Of a DNA stretch of 57,286 nucleotides, positions 16,067-25,887 are shown piece after piece. The notes below the pieces were generated by a model, which saw nothing but the letters and a program-made list of their open reading frames with translations, had not been told where the DNA came from and made no database searches. The DNA lies in contig CANQMT010000016.1 of assembly GCA_947625055.1 (NCBI GenBank), forward strand, positions 1 through 57,286. Direction: 5' to 3'. The translations under genes were made by a program, and so were the position numbers. How positions within the stretch are numbered: position 1 is the stretch's first letter; each line of letters starts with the position of its first letter. This DNA comes from an uncultured Monoglobus sp. (GTDB lineage Bacteria; Bacillota; Clostridia; Monoglobales; Monoglobaceae).

Positions 16067-17323
16067 ATGGAAGCGATTATTATTTTTAACGCGGTGATCT
16101 CGATTTTGTTCACCTTGTGTTACGCGTACCAGTTCTTTTATCTGTTCGTCGGCCTGTTTAAGGGCGAGCAGAAGTTCACGGCGAAAACTAAGCACAAATT
16201 CGCGGCTGTTATTTCGGCGAGGAACGAGAGGGATGTTATCGGCAATCTTATCGCCAGTATAAAGTCTCAGAATTATCCGAAGGATAAGCTTGACGTGTTT
16301 GTTATCGCCGACAACTGCGACGATGACACCGCGCAGGTCGCGAGGGACGCCGGAGCGATCGTTTATGAGAGATTTAACAAGACGCAGGTGGGCAAGGGCT
16401 ATGCGCTTGACTGGCTGTTCAAGATAATCGAGAGGGATCACGCTGACGCGGGCTATGAGGGCTACATGATATTCGATGCCGACAACGTGCTTGACAAGAA
16501 TTATGTCAAGGAAATGAACAAGGTATTCGATAACGGCTATGACTGCCTGACCAGCTACAGAAACTCCAAGAACTTTGACGACAACTGGATCTCGGCGGGA
16601 TATTCGATATGGTTCCTGCGCGAGGCCAGATATCTTAACAACTCGAGAATGCAGCTCGGAACAAGCTGCGCGGTCTCGGGAACAGGCTTTTTGGTAAGCT
16701 CTAAAATTATCAAGGAAAACGGCGGCTGGATCCACCATTTGTTGACCGAGGATATCGAGTTTACATGCGACTCGGTTGCAAAGGGCGTGAAGATCGGCTA
16801 TGCCGCCAAGGCAATGCTTTATGACGAGCAGCCCACGACTTTCCGTCAGTCCTACACGCAGAGACTGCGCTGGGCGAAGGGTTTCTATCAGGTATTCGCC
16901 CACTACGGCGCGAAATTATTACGCGGCATTTTCAAGGGAAGCTTCTCGTGCTTTGACCTTTTGATGACGGTCATGCCCGCAATGCTGATGACGCTGCTCA
17001 GCGTTATCATAAACGCCGTCGCGATCCCGGTCGCTATGGCCGCAGGCGCTCCGGAAGCCCCGGCCTTGGTTCATGCGCTGGTCCAGACCCTTGTGAATTT
17101 TTACGGCTTGTTCTTCATTCTCGGCGCTATGACAATGATCACCGAATGGCACAATGTGAAGTGCGTTTGGTACAAGAAGATCATGTATCTCTTCCTGTTC
17201 CCGATATTCCAGTTCACATACGTTCCTATCGCTATTGCTGCGCTGTTTAAGAAGGTCGAGTGGAAGCCGATCAAGCACAGCGTTGTCAAGACGCTTGACG
17301 AGGTCAAGAGCGAGGCAGCGTAA
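16067..17323 (+). CDS. Family 2 membrane glycosyltransferase
   Basis: 418 residues. An N-terminal membrane segment (about 5-27) is followed by a cytosolic GT2 domain: AAVISARNERDVI, a FDADN donor-site motif, TEDIEF as the catalytic-base motif and QRLRWAKG as the Q-x-x-R-W signature. Three or four membrane helices follow (about 295-385). This layout matches processive beta-glycan synthases of the hyaluronan, chitin or N-acetylglucosamine type, and also non-processive relatives. Substrate cannot be read from sequence. The gene stands alone between the aro operon and a strong terminator. Confidence 0.85.
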   Translation: MEAIIIFNAVISILFTLCYAYQFFYLFVGLFKGEQKFTAKTKHKFAAVISARNERDVIGNLIASIKSQNYPKDKLDVFVIADNCDDDTAQVARDAGAIVYERFNKTQVGKGYALDWLFKIIERDHADAGYEGYMIFDADNVLDKNYVKEMNKVFDNGYDCLTSYRNSKNFDDNWISAGYSIWFLREARYLNNSRMQLGTSCAVSGTGFLVSSKIIKENGGWIHHLLTEDIEFTCDSVAKGVKIGYAAKAMLYDEQPTTFRQSYTQRLRWAKGFYQVFAHYGAKLLRGIFKGSFSCFDLLMTVMPAMLMTLLSVIINAVAIPVAMAAGAPEAPALVHALVQTLVNFYGLFFILGAMTMITEWHNVKCVWYKKIMYLFLFPIFQFTYVPIAIAALFKKVEWKPIKHSVVKTLDEVKSEAA

Positions 17324-17335
17324 TTAAGAGATCAT

Positions 17336-17360
17336 AAACCGCCCGCGGGCGGTTTTTCTT
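17336..17360 (+). terminator. Terminator after the GT2 gene
   Basis: Stem AAACCGCC/GGCGGTTT (17336-17343 with 17348-17355), four-base loop, then T-rich tract to 17361. Confidence 0.85.
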
Positions 17361-17377
17361 TTGCCGAAAAGTTTTTA

Positions 17378-17406
17378 TTTACTTTTTTTAGCGGATGTGG
17401 TATAAT
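17378..17406 (+). promoter_or_regulatory. Promoter of the SGNH esterase gene
   Basis: TTTACT (17378-17383), 17-bp spacer, TATAAT (17401-17406); the coding start lies 57 nt downstream. Confidence 0.6.
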
Positions 17407-17462
17407 ATCAATATATGATGTAAAAATGCGCGGAGCGCGAAAAAATAAAGAGGAGTGTGTGT

Positions 17463-20342
17463 ATGATGAAAAAGAAATTGGGGCAGATTGTGTGCGCGTG
17501 TTTGGCGCTTGTGATGGTTTTTACAATATTCGCGGCGTTTCCCGTATCCGCCGCGGGTGAGGAAATATGGCAGGCGCCGAGCGGCGGCCTTAAGGCCAAC
17601 GCGGCCGTTAAGGCTTTTGACGGCATAACCATAACCGCCGCGGAGGATAACGGGACAAAAAAAGGAGCGAGTATTGACGGTATAACGTTCACCGGCGGAT
17701 TTCAGGCGTCTCACAATGGCAAGGTAATAAAGAATGACGACGGGACTTTTTCGATGGAAGGCGCGGCGTATAAAATTGAAACCGAGCGCGCGGGCGAGAT
17801 CGGAGTCGCGCTTAATCTCGGCGCCACAAAAAATATAAAAGCCGCAAGCGCGGCGGACTTTGGCAACCCGCTTGTCGATTACACAAACGACACGGCAAAC
17901 GCGGCGGATATGATCGTGAAATTTAAGGTCATGCCGGGCACATACTTTTTCTGGTTTGGCGGCACAAAGCCGAATATATTCGGCTTGACATTCAAAGAGA
18001 TCGTGTCAAAGCCCGCGAAGACAGGCGAGACCGTGACGGTCAAGGCCGAACCAAACGAAAAGGGATTTTTAGGCAATGTTCACCTTGACCCTTTGAATGT
18101 GGAGCTTTCCAAAAGCAAAGATTTTACGCAGAGCACATTCACTATGCCCGACGAGGACGTGACCGTGTATGTTGACTTTGTGAACAAGGATATACAGAAA
18201 GAAATCGACGCGGTGCCTTTTGACGAGATAAAGGGCGTGAACACCTCGGAAAAAGAGGTGTATGACGATCTCACGCCGTTTGACGGCTGGCAGACCTCGA
18301 TAGGCTACGCGGACGTTAGCTGGGAGTCTTCAAATGAGGAGGTTATCAGCATATCTGGCGAGGTCAACGCCAAGGCTGTGGACACGCAGGTCACATTCAC
18401 CGCGGTGTTTACTTATCAGGATTATCCCAATTTAAGGCTCACAAAATCTTTTGAGATTATTGTTCCCGCGGACACCGACGACGAGGGCGCCGTAAAGGCT
18501 GCGGCGGAAGCGCTGACACTGGGCGACACCTCGGCGGTCAAAAAAAATCTGGAGCTGCCGGTAAAGGGCAGAAGAAGCACGACTATAACATGGACGAGCA
18601 GCAATCCCGAAATAGTTGGAGCGGACGGAATGGTCAATCCCTCGTTTGAACAGAGCAACACAGTCACGCTCAAAGCCGAGATCACCAGAGGAGCGGCGAA
18701 GGCCGAAAAAGAGTTCACGATAGTCGTTCCTAAGATAGTTCCGATCGAGTTCAGAAGAGCGGCTGTTTCAAACGCGGACGGAGACGTGGTAATGGCGCTT
18801 TCGGACGGCTGCTATCTCAGCCATATCGTGTTTGTGAACTCTATAACCAATCTGACGGGCAGCGAAACGATCACCGCGTCGGTAACAACGGGCGGCGAGA
18901 CAAAGACGGCGGATTTTAACGTTAAGGAAAGCTGTGCCAAAGCAGAAAACCAAAACGGCGACGAGACGATAATCTATGTTGACAAAGCGGCGCTGCCGGT
19001 AGGCGCGGACAGCAAAATCACACTGAACGCGTACAACGACAGCGCGAAGACCGAGGTCCTGCCTCAGGGAACCTATGAATACAGCCGGAGCGTGGCTGAC
19101 GGAGCGACGATTTATGTGGCGGGCGACTCGACTGCCTGCACATATCCTGCGACCGGCGGCAACAACCGTTTCCCGCAGACAGGTTGGGCGGCCGTTTTGG
19201 GCGACTATTTCTCGGGTGTGACCGTTAAAGATCTGGCGCTCAGCGGAAGAAGCTCGTTGAATTTTCTTACGGAAAGCAACTACAATACCATCAAAAACGG
19301 TATAAAACCCGGAGACTATTTTATAATCCAGTTTGGACATAATGACTCAAAGTCCGGAGATGATAAACATACCGACCCGCTGGGCGATAGGTTTACCGAC
19401 GGCGCGTATAAGAAGAACATGACCGACAACTATGTGAATGTAGCCTTGGACAAGGGCGCGTATCCGATACTCACCACCTCAATCAGCCGCCGCAGGACGA
19501 GCGACAGCAGCCTTGAGCAGTATGTGAACGCCACAAAAGAGCTGGGTAAAGAGCTGGGCCTGCCGGTTGTTGATCTTTACGGCAAGGTTGTCGCTTACAA
19601 CACCAAAGTCGGAGTTGAAAAGGCGAAAGATATATATAACTATGTAAAGGCGCATGATTCAAGATTTTTAAATGTCGCTGCCGGAGAATTCACAAAATCG
19701 CAGTATTACGCTGCCGGCACGACCGACGACACGCATATCAACTACTTCGGCGCGCAGCTTATATCGCAGTGGTTCTGCGATGAACTGACAAGGCTCGGAC
19801 ACGGCCTGACCGCAAAGAGAAACGATCATACAATGACAGAGGCTGATGTTCCGTCCTATGCGGACGCGACCGCCGCTGCGGCGGAAGCCGCCGCGGAGCC
19901 TGCGGCCGAGGAGCAAAGCGGTGTGGTTACGGTTGCGGCAAAGCCCGCCGAGGCTGTCGCCGCGGCGGACGGCGAGCATGCTGTAATATATGAGTACGAC
20001 GACACTTTAGGCAGCGTTGAGATCATAGTCGGCGGCGAGCCGCTGCCTTCGGAGCCGCCCACGCCGAGCGAGAGCCCGCTGCCGAAGTCATACGAGATAA
20101 CAGGCGCGGCGTTCACCGACGGCGGCGTCAAGGTCGACTACACGCCGGGCGACGGCGACGCGGTGATAGTCATTGCCACCTATGACAATGACACGATTAC
20201 CGCCGCGAACATATTCGACGCGGACAAGAGCGGAAGCCAGACGCTTGAATACGCGAAGCCCGAAAGCGGCGAGACCAGGGTGTTTATCTGGGACAGCCGC
20301 GACAATATCGCGCCCCTCTGCGAGCCGTATACAATTAAGTAA
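17463..20342 (+). CDS. Secreted multidomain SGNH/GDSL esterase
   Basis: 959 residues from ATG 17463 (AGGAG at 17451-17455). Signal peptide about 1-33. Residues about 35-180 form a beta-rich domain I do not recognise, possibly carbohydrate-binding. Two bacterial Ig-like modules follow (about 245-425; the second has TTITWTSSNPEIVGADG). The SGNH domain spans about 550-790: block I AGDSTACTY (nucleophile Ser), block III FGHND, block V DDTHINYFG (Asp and His). This matches rhamnogalacturonan acetylesterase-type deacetylases of plant polysaccharides (CE12-like). An Ala/Glu-rich linker and a short C-terminal beta domain end the protein. No sortase motif or SLH domain is present. Substrate is inferred. 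Confidence 0.82.
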   Translation: MMKKKLGQIVCACLALVMVFTIFAAFPVSAAGEEIWQAPSGGLKANAAVKAFDGITITAAEDNGTKKGASIDGITFTGGFQASHNGKVIKNDDGTFSMEGAAYKIETERAGEIGVALNLGATKNIKAASAADFGNPLVDYTNDTANAADMIVKFKVMPGTYFFWFGGTKPNIFGLTFKEIVSKPAKTGETVTVKAEPNEKGFLGNVHLDPLNVELSKSKDFTQSTFTMPDEDVTVYVDFVNKDIQKEIDAVPFDEIKGVNTSEKEVYDDLTPFDGWQTSIGYADVSWESSNEEVISISGEVNAKAVDTQVTFTAVFTYQDYPNLRLTKSFEIIVPADTDDEGAVKAAAEALTLGDTSAVKKNLELPVKGRRSTTITWTSSNPEIVGADGMVNPSFEQSNTVTLKAEITRGAAKAEKEFTIVVPKIVPIEFRRAAVSNADGDVVMALSDGCYLSHIVFVNSITNLTGSETITASVTTGGETKTADFNVKESCAKAENQNGDETIIYVDKAALPVGADSKITLNAYNDSAKTEVLPQGTYEYSRSVADGATIYVAGDSTACTYPATGGNNRFPQTGWAAVLGDYFSGVTVKDLALSGRSSLNFLTESNYNTIKNGIKPGDYFIIQFGHNDSKSGDDKHTDPLGDRFTDGAYKKNMTDNYVNVALDKGAYPILTTSISRRRTSDSSLEQYVNATKELGKELGLPVVDLYGKVVAYNTKVGVEKAKDIYNYVKAHDSRFLNVAAGEFTKSQYYAAGTTDDTHINYFGAQLISQWFCDELTRLGHGLTAKRNDHTMTEADVPSYADATAAAAEAAAEPAAEEQSGVVTVAAKPAEAVAAADGEHAVIYEYDDTLGSVEIIVGGEPLPSEPPTPSESPLPKSYEITGAAFTDGGVKVDYTPGDGDAVIVIATYDNDTITAANIFDADKSGSQTLEYAKPESGETRVFIWDSRDNIAPLCEPYTIK

Positions 20343-20350
20343 GTATTGGC

Positions 20351-20386
20351 AAAAGCCGCTCCCGATTTGTTCGGGAGCGGCTTTTT
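20351..20386 (+). terminator. Strong terminator after the SGNH esterase
   Basis: Fifteen-bp perfect stem (20351-20365 with 20371-20385), five-base loop, ending in a T run. Confidence 0.92.
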
Positions 20387-20423
20387 ACGTGTAGAAAAAC
20401 TCCGTTTTTCAAAAATGATTCGC

Positions 20424-20576
20424 CCGCCCGGTTGCGCGAGCCCTTCCGCCCCTCGCGCTCTCGTCGCGTCACGCCTCTTAGCTTGTTTTGCCGCAAGCGG
20501 CAAAAGCTGCACTTTTAAGGCGGACGCTCCTCTTTCCCAAAAAGCGCGCTTCACTGGCGCTTTTCGGGAGCCCTGA
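20424..20576 (-). repeat. Dispersed hairpin element, copy 2 (inverted)
   Basis: Same element as at 189-332, 24862-25024 and 29078-29211 but in the opposite direction. Hairpin arms lie at 20536-20547/20557-20568 (one mismatch) and 20486-20494/20497-20505. No gene is supported here. Confidence 0.75.
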
Positions 20577-21050
20577 AACCTGAAAATACACGGTTTATGA
20601 GAGCTAAAAACAGTTTCTTTGCCGTCCGGGCGGGGCATGACGGAACCGGTTCCGTCCGCAGACAAAAGGTTTTTGCTTCTTTGCCGCCCCGCGGCTTGGC
20701 AGGGCGGAATATGGGCTCCGGGCAATCAATTCATTGCAAAAACCTTTTGCGGTTAATGTGTTATTACCTCTCTTAGTCAACGTAGTGATTAGCGATTAGC
20801 GATTAGTGAATAGCGACTACGCGGAGAAGATTAGGCGAAAATCATTCGTATTTCCCCGCGAACGTAGGAGTCAGGCTCTCCCCCAGAGGGGAGAGGCGGG
20901 ACGTCGAGGGCAAATGTCCGCAAACGTTAATGATTTGTGGCCTCGTTTATCCGCGGAAACGGAATACGGTAGTGCAACGAACCCGCTCCGCGGCTCCGGC
21001 CGCAGCCGTCCCCTACACCGTGCGCCCTAGTACCTAGAACCTATTCCCTA
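20577..21050. repeat. Intergenic repeat block with GATTAG-type heptamers
   Basis: No supported gene. 20787-20814 is a tandem of four heptamers (GATTAGC twice, GATTAGT, GAATAGC). The same wording recurs at 24509-24540, 24740-24775, 28434-28470, 28570-28612 and 28880-28950. 20877-20904 is a CTCCCC/GGGGAG hairpin module shared with 28629-28675. The rest (about 20577-20760) holds nothing I recognise. Confidence 0.6.
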
Positions 21051-22895
21051 TTACACTATGTTGGCCGCGTATATTTTCAGCCACTCGTTGATCATGTACA
21101 TATACGCCAGGATCTGCGGATAGTTCATCAACTGCCCGTACCACGGCTTTGTGAACATTGCCGCTTTGGTGTCAAGCAGCTCCCTGAGCTTGCCGCGCTT
21201 GACGATCTCGAATATAGGCGCGTTGCCGTCTTCTAAAATCTTTTCGATCTTGTTTTCCACGTTTTTGGTGTAGATAGGGTTGTGGCTCTTGGGATAAGGG
21301 CTTTTTTTGCGCAAAACTATCTCGTCGGGCAGCAGTCCCTCAAAAGCTTTGCGCAGCAGGCCTTTTTCCCGGCCCACGTATCCCTTCATTTCCCATGGTA
21401 TGTTGTAGGCGTACTGCAGGATCCGGGTGTCGCAGAACGGGACGCGCACCTCAAGCCCGCTGTACATCGAAGAGTGGTCCTTCCGTGATAGCAGCGTCTG
21501 CATGAACCACTTGTAGTTGAGCATGGTGATCTCTTTGATCCGAGCGTCGCCCGGGGTCTCGCTGCCCGTTTTGGGCGCTTCGCTGACCGTCTGACGATAG
21601 CGTTCGTACACATATTCCTCGGGATCGAGATCTAAGTAATCATCGCGGATAAGCTCTGCCTTGATTTTGGTATTGCCGCTCCAGGGGAAGTCGGCCTTCG
21701 CGAGCATTTCCTTGTTGGTGAACCAGGGATAGCCGCCGAAGATCTCGTCGGCGCACTCGCCCGAGAGCACGACAGTGTGGGTCTTTTTGACCTCGCGGCA
21801 GAAAAGCAGCAGCGAGGACTCGACATCCGCCATGCCCGGCAGATCGCGGGCAAGCACCGATTCATAGAGCGCGTCGCCCACGTCGTCGTTGTTAAGCACG
21901 GTATTTATATGGTCAGAACCGATGTAATCGCGCATAAGCTTTATATAATAGCCGTCGCTGTTGGGCTGATAGAACGACTTTTTGAAGTACTTGTCGTTGT
22001 CCTCGTAATCGACCGAATAGGTGGTGAGCTTTCCTCTGCCGCTTTCGCCGAACTCCTTGGCGGCGACGTATGAGATTATGCTCGAATCCAGGCCGCCGGA
22101 CAAGAAGGTGCAGAGCGGCACGTCGGACACAAGCTGGCGCTTTATCGAGTCGCAAATCAGTGAGCGCAGGGTGTATATCGTGTCGTTTAAGCTGTCCTTA
22201 TGCTCCTGCGCCCTGATTGCGAAATAAGGGTATATATTAAGACCCTCCCGTGAAAAGGTGCCGCAGAATCCGGGCTTCAGTTCCAGCACATCGCGGAAGG
22301 CGGTCATTCCGGGCGTTTTGCCGGGCCCGATAAGGAACAGCTCCGCCACGCCGAACTTATCCACATCCGCCGACACGGGCGGGTATTTGAGAAGCGCTTT
22401 GATCTCCGAGCCGAACGCAAAGCCGCCACCCGCGGTGGTGTAGAAATACGGCTTGACGCCGCCGCCGTCGCGGGCGAAAAAGAACTCCTCGCGTGAGCCG
22501 TCATAGATAGTGAAGGCAAAAATGCCGTTCAGCTTCTCCGCGCATTTTTCGCCCCACTCGATGTAGGAGCAAAGCAGCACCTCGGTGTCCGAGTGTCCGC
22601 TGAATTCGTAACCGGACTTGACCAGCTCCCGCCTCAGCTCATCGGTGTTGTAGATCTCGCCGTTATAGCAAATCGCGTATGTATTGCCGTTCTTCCAGCG
22701 GATCATAGGCTGGGCGCCGCCCTTTATGTCCACTACCGACAGACGGCGGTGCGCCATCGCGGCGAAGTCCGAGACGAACTCGCCCTTGTCGTCGGGGCCG
22801 CGGCGGTTCAGCGTTTCCCCCATGGCGTGAAGTATTTTAAGGCCGTCTTCGCCGACCCGCCTGCCGAAATTCATAAAGCCTGTTATTCCGCACAT
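21051..22895 (-). CDS. asnB: Asparagine synthase (glutamine-hydrolysing)
   Basis: 614 residues from ATG 22895, so that Cys2 (MCGITGF) is the N-terminal nucleophile after Met removal; a GTG nine bases upstream is part of the GAGGTGAT ribosome site. It makes asparagine from aspartate, ATP and glutamine. Residues 1-190 are the class II glutamine amidotransferase domain (RRGPDDKGEF, MAHRRLSVVD, YNGEIYN). Residues about 215 on form the synthetase domain with the PP-loop SGGLDSSII and SGECADEIFGGYPWF. It is transcribed away from proS. A TATAAT-like box (22913-22918, minus) lies close to the start. Confidence 0.94.
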   Translation of the reverse strand: MCGITGFMNFGRRVGEDGLKILHAMGETLNRRGPDDKGEFVSDFAAMAHRRLSVVDIKGGAQPMIRWKNGNTYAICYNGEIYNTDELRRELVKSGYEFSGHSDTEVLLCSYIEWGEKCAEKLNGIFAFTIYDGSREEFFFARDGGGVKPYFYTTAGGGFAFGSEIKALLKYPPVSADVDKFGVAELFLIGPGKTPGMTAFRDVLELKPGFCGTFSREGLNIYPYFAIRAQEHKDSLNDTIYTLRSLICDSIKRQLVSDVPLCTFLSGGLDSSIISYVAAKEFGESGRGKLTTYSVDYEDNDKYFKKSFYQPNSDGYYIKLMRDYIGSDHINTVLNNDDVGDALYESVLARDLPGMADVESSLLLFCREVKKTHTVVLSGECADEIFGGYPWFTNKEMLAKADFPWSGNTKIKAELIRDDYLDLDPEEYVYERYRQTVSEAPKTGSETPGDARIKEITMLNYKWFMQTLLSRKDHSSMYSGLEVRVPFCDTRILQYAYNIPWEMKGYVGREKGLLRKAFEGLLPDEIVLRKKSPYPKSHNPIYTKNVENKIEKILEDGNAPIFEIVKRGKLRELLDTKAAMFTKPWYGQLMNYPQILAYMYMINEWLKIYAANIV

Positions 22896-22979
22896 AAAAA
22901 TCACCTCGGTTTATTATACTCAAGCCTTAAATTTGTGTTACAGTAACATTATTGTAAGATTTAAAATCCGCGCTCCGCC

Positions 22980-23008
22980 TTGACACAAAAGAGGATTTCA
23001 TTTATACT
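22980..23008 (+). promoter_or_regulatory. Promoter of proS
   Basis: Consensus TTGACA (22980-22985), 17-bp spacer, TATACT (23003-23008). The leader is about 57 nt, too short for a T-box. Confidence 0.8.
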
Positions 23009-23071
23009 AATATTAAGTATGCGTTGTATTGCGCAGATTTAGTATATATTAAGCGTTGGAGGATGTTCAAA

Positions 23072-24508
23072 ATGGCTGATAAAAAGAAATTGGTAGAGGA
23101 AATTACCCCGATGAACGAGGATTTTGCCCAGTGGTACACCGATATAGTCCGCAAGGCCGAGCTTTGCAGCTATTCCAAGGTGAGAGGCTGCATGGTTTTC
23201 CAGCCTTACGGCTACGCTATCTGGGAGAATATACAGCACACGCTTGACAAGATGTTCAAGGATACCGGTGTGCAGAACGTGGCTATGCCGATGTTCATAC
23301 CCGAAAGCCTGCTCCAGAAAGAGAAGGACCATGTTGAGGGCTTCGCGCCCGAGGTCGCATGGGTGACTCACGGCGGCAGCGAGAAGCTGCCCGAGCGTCT
23401 TTGCGTCCGCCCCACTTCCGAGACTCTGTTCTGCGACCACTACGCGGATATTATCAGATCATACAGGGATCTGCCCAAGCTCTATAATCAGTGGTGCAGC
23501 GTGGTAAGGTGGGAAAAGACCACAAGGCCGTTTTTGAGAAACACCGAGTTCCTGTGGCAGGAGGGCCACACCGCCCACGCCACGCAGGAGGAGGCCGAGG
23601 AGCGCACGCGCATGATGCTCAACGTTTACGCCAAAGTCTGCGAGGATTATCTGGCGATCCCGGTCGTAAAGGGAAAGAAGACCGACCGCGAAAAGTTCGC
23701 GGGAGCGACCGAGACATTCACTATTGAGAGCATGATGCACGACGGCAAAGCGCTCCAGTCGGGAACCAGCCACAACTTCGGCGACGGCTTCGCCAAGGCA
23801 TTCGGAATTCAGTATCTTGACGAGAACAACAAGCAGCAGTATGTGCACCAGACTTCGTGGGGCATGTCCACCAGAATTATCGGCGCGATAATCATGGTCC
23901 ACGGCGACGACGCGGGTCTCAAGCTGCCCCCGAAGATCGCGCCCACTCAGGCGGTCATCATACCGATAGCAATGCACAAGGAAGGCGTTGTCGAGGCGGC
24001 GGAGGCGCTCAAAGACAGACTGGCGGAAAAGTTCAGGGTCACCCTTGACGCGAGCGACAAGTCGCCCGGCTGGAAGTTCAGCGAGTATGAGATGCGCGGT
24101 ATTCCGGTGCGTATTGAGATCGGCCCCAAGGATATCGAGAAAAATCAGGCGGTCCTGGTGAGCCGCACAGACCGCGAAAAGACGTTTGTTTCCCTCGATA
24201 ATATTGAGGAGGAGCTTGAAAAGCTCATGGACAAGATACAGAAACAGATGTATGACGCGGCGCTCGCAAGCCGCGAGAGCAAGACTTCGTCGGCGGCGAC
24301 ATATGAGGAGTTTAAGAAGATCATTGACGAAAAGGGCGGCTTTGTCAAGGCAATGTGGTGCGGAGACGAGGCCTGCGAGCTCAAGATAAAGGACGACACC
24401 ACGGCCACCTCGCGCTGCATACCCTTTGAGCAGGAGCAGATAAGCGACAAATGCGTGTGCTGCGGCAAGCCTGCCAAACATATGGTATACTGGGGAAAGG
24501 CATACTAA
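23072..24508 (+). CDS. proS: Prolyl-tRNA synthetase, archaeal/eukaryotic-type (ProS type 3)
   Basis: 478 residues from ATG 23072 (TTGGAGGA at 23056-23063). It charges tRNA-Pro. Class II motif 2 is seen in [15 protein letters not shown] with QEGHTAH, and motif 3 in [16 protein letters not shown]. There is no editing insertion between motifs 2 and 3, which marks the short type-3 form. The anticodon-binding domain (about 280-400) precedes a C-terminal zinc-binding domain (CGDEAC, CVCCGK) and the terminal tyrosine characteristic of this type. Monocistronic, followed by repeats. Confidence 0.95.
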   Translation: MADKKKLVEEITPMNEDFAQWYTDIVRKAELCSYSKVRGCMVFQPYGYAIWENIQHTLDKMFKDTGVQNVAMPMFIPESLLQKEKDHVEGFAPEVAWVTHGGSEKLPERLCVRPTSETLFCDHYADIIRSYRDLPKLYNQWCSVVRWEKTTRPFLRNTEFLWQEGHTAHATQEEAEERTRMMLNVYAKVCEDYLAIPVVKGKKTDREKFAGATETFTIESMMHDGKALQSGTSHNFGDGFAKAFGIQYLDENNKQQYVHQTSWGMSTRIIGAIIMVHGDDAGLKLPPKIAPTQAVIIPIAMHKEGVVEAAEALKDRLAEKFRVTLDASDKSPGWKFSEYEMRGIPVRIEIGPKDIEKNQAVLVSRTDREKTFVSLDNIEEELEKLMDKIQKQMYDAALASRESKTSSAATYEEFKKIIDEKGGFVKAMWCGDEACELKIKDDTTATSRCIPFEQEQISDKCVCCGKPAKHMVYWGKAY

Positions 24509-24775
24509 CGTAGTGATTAGGGAATAGGAACTAGGGACTAGGAGGGCGGATATTATCCGCCCATACGGAATAAGTGCGTTAAACGTCGTAGGGGCGGACG
24601 ACCTCGGCCGCCCGAGGCTCGCCCCCTTGGGGATAATCAGCGCGCGGAGCGTGCGGGTTCAAAGCGACCTTTCAAAATCGCTTGCGATTTTGACCAAGCG
24701 CTTCCTTAGAGCTGTCAGCGCAGTTAACTGAGAGGGGAAACTATTCACTATTCACTAATAGCTAATCACTACGTT
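24509..24775 (+). repeat. Intergenic repeat block before cdaA
   Basis: No gene seen. It contains heptamer wording (24509-24540 and 24740-24775), the GGATATTATCC hairpin (24543-24562), a CGACCTCGG module, and a perfect 10-bp hairpin at 24672-24693 (TCAAAATCGC with GCGATTTTGA). The last is repeated at 28803-28824 with the two loop bases changed. Confidence 0.7.
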
Positions 24776-25024
24776 GGCGGATATTATCCGCCCGCGGCGG
24801 CATGTGGGCATGCCGCCCTACGCTAAGGTAAATATAGCGAACAAGTCAGGGATATTAAAGCGCCGCAAGGCGCGCAGGGCTTCCCAAAAGTGCCAAACAG
24901 GGCTCCCGCAAAACGCCAACGAAGTGCGTTTTGTGGGAAGAGGAGCAGCCGCCGGTAAGGCGAAGCTTCCGACGCTTGCGGCGGAACGAGCTAAGAGGCG
25001 AGCTGCGACGAGGCGACGAAAAGG
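24776..25024 (+). repeat. Dispersed hairpin element, copy 3, abutting cdaA
   Basis: Positions 24777-24862 match 28962-29047 almost base for base. The following two-hairpin module has arms 24905-24916/24926-24937 and 24967-24971/24982-24986. The element ends at the ribosome site of cdaA and stays open in the cdaA frame, so gene callers may over-extend cdaA into it. Confidence 0.8.
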
Positions 25025-25032
25025 GTGATTCT

Positions 25033-25887
25033 TTGTTTGAAAACTTTATAAGCTCGGCGGCGGATCAGATTTCATTGTTAAGAGTCGCCGATGTTATCGA
25101 CATTATTCTTGTCGCGGTCATGATCTATTTCGTGTTGAAGTTCATCCGCGACAGCCATACCGTGCGCCTGCTAAAGGGCGTATTAATAATTATCCTTGTG
25201 GTTCAGGTGATTTATCTCCTGAATTTGCATGTAACGTCGTACATTTTGAGTAAATGCGCCCAAATCGGCGTTATCGCGCTTGTGGTCATATTCCAGCCGG
25301 AGCTCAGGCGGGTGCTTGACCAGATTGGAAAAACCCGGATAAGCAGTTGGTTTGTCAGCGAGAGCGGCGAGAAGCTCAAAACTCTCGGGGTGATCGAACG
25401 CGTCGCGGAGGCCGCGGCCGATATGTCAAAGACCAAGACGGGCGCGCTCATCGTGCTTGAACACAGCTCGGACGTGGATTCGCTGATAAGCGGAGGAGTT
25501 GTTATCGACGCCGATGTGTCAAGCGCCCTGCTTAAAAATATTTTTGTGCCGAACACTCCGCTGCATGACGGAGCTGTAATTATCCGCGACAACAGAATAG
25601 CGCTGGCCGCATGCGTCCTGCCTCTGTCGCACAACCCCAACATCACCAGCGATCTGGGCACGCGCCACAGGGCCGGCCTTGGCATATCCGAGGAAGCGGA
25701 TGTCGTAGTTGTTATCGTGTCCGAGGAAACGGGAACGATATCGGTGGCCCACAAGGGAGTGCTTTACCGCGGACTCGATGAAGAGTCTTTGCGTCAGAGA
25801 GTCATGGAACTTATGGGAATTGAGCCCGACGATAAAAAGTCGAGGCCGTTTCGCGGGATCCTCGACAGAAAGGAGAGACAGAGTTGA
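25033..25887 (+). CDS. cdaA: Diadenylate cyclase CdaA
   Basis: 284 residues from TTG 25033, chosen because AAGGGTGAT lies just upstream and because the frame further upstream runs through the dispersed repeat. It makes cyclic di-AMP from two ATP at the membrane. Three N-terminal membrane helices (about 18-90) precede the DAC domain, which carries the catalytic DGAVII and GTRHRAGLG motifs. The C-terminal tail is short and charged. Its stop overlaps the cdaR start. With cdaR and glmM nearby it forms the conserved Firmicutes c-di-AMP/cell-wall precursor set. Confidence 0.93.
   Translation: MFENFISSAADQISLLRVADVIDIILVAVMIYFVLKFIRDSHTVRLLKGVLIIILVVQVIYLLNLHVTSYILSKCAQIGVIALVVIFQPELRRVLDQIGKTRISSWFVSESGEKLKTLGVIERVAEAAADMSKTKTGALIVLEHSSDVDSLISGGVVIDADVSSALLKNIFVPNTPLHDGAVIIRDNRIALAACVLPLSHNPNITSDLGTRHRAGLGISEEADVVVVIVSEETGTISVAHKGVLYRGLDEESLRQRVMELMGIEPDDKKSRPFRGILDRKERQS

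Noticed and set aside
20787..20814. CRISPR array
   Set aside because: Seven-base tandem words without unique spacers of 30 bp or more; no cas genes.
24774..25032. N-terminal extension of cdaA into the repeat
   Set aside because: The extension is Arg-rich repeat translation; TTG 25033 with AAGGGTGAT gives the normal CdaA start with three membrane helices.
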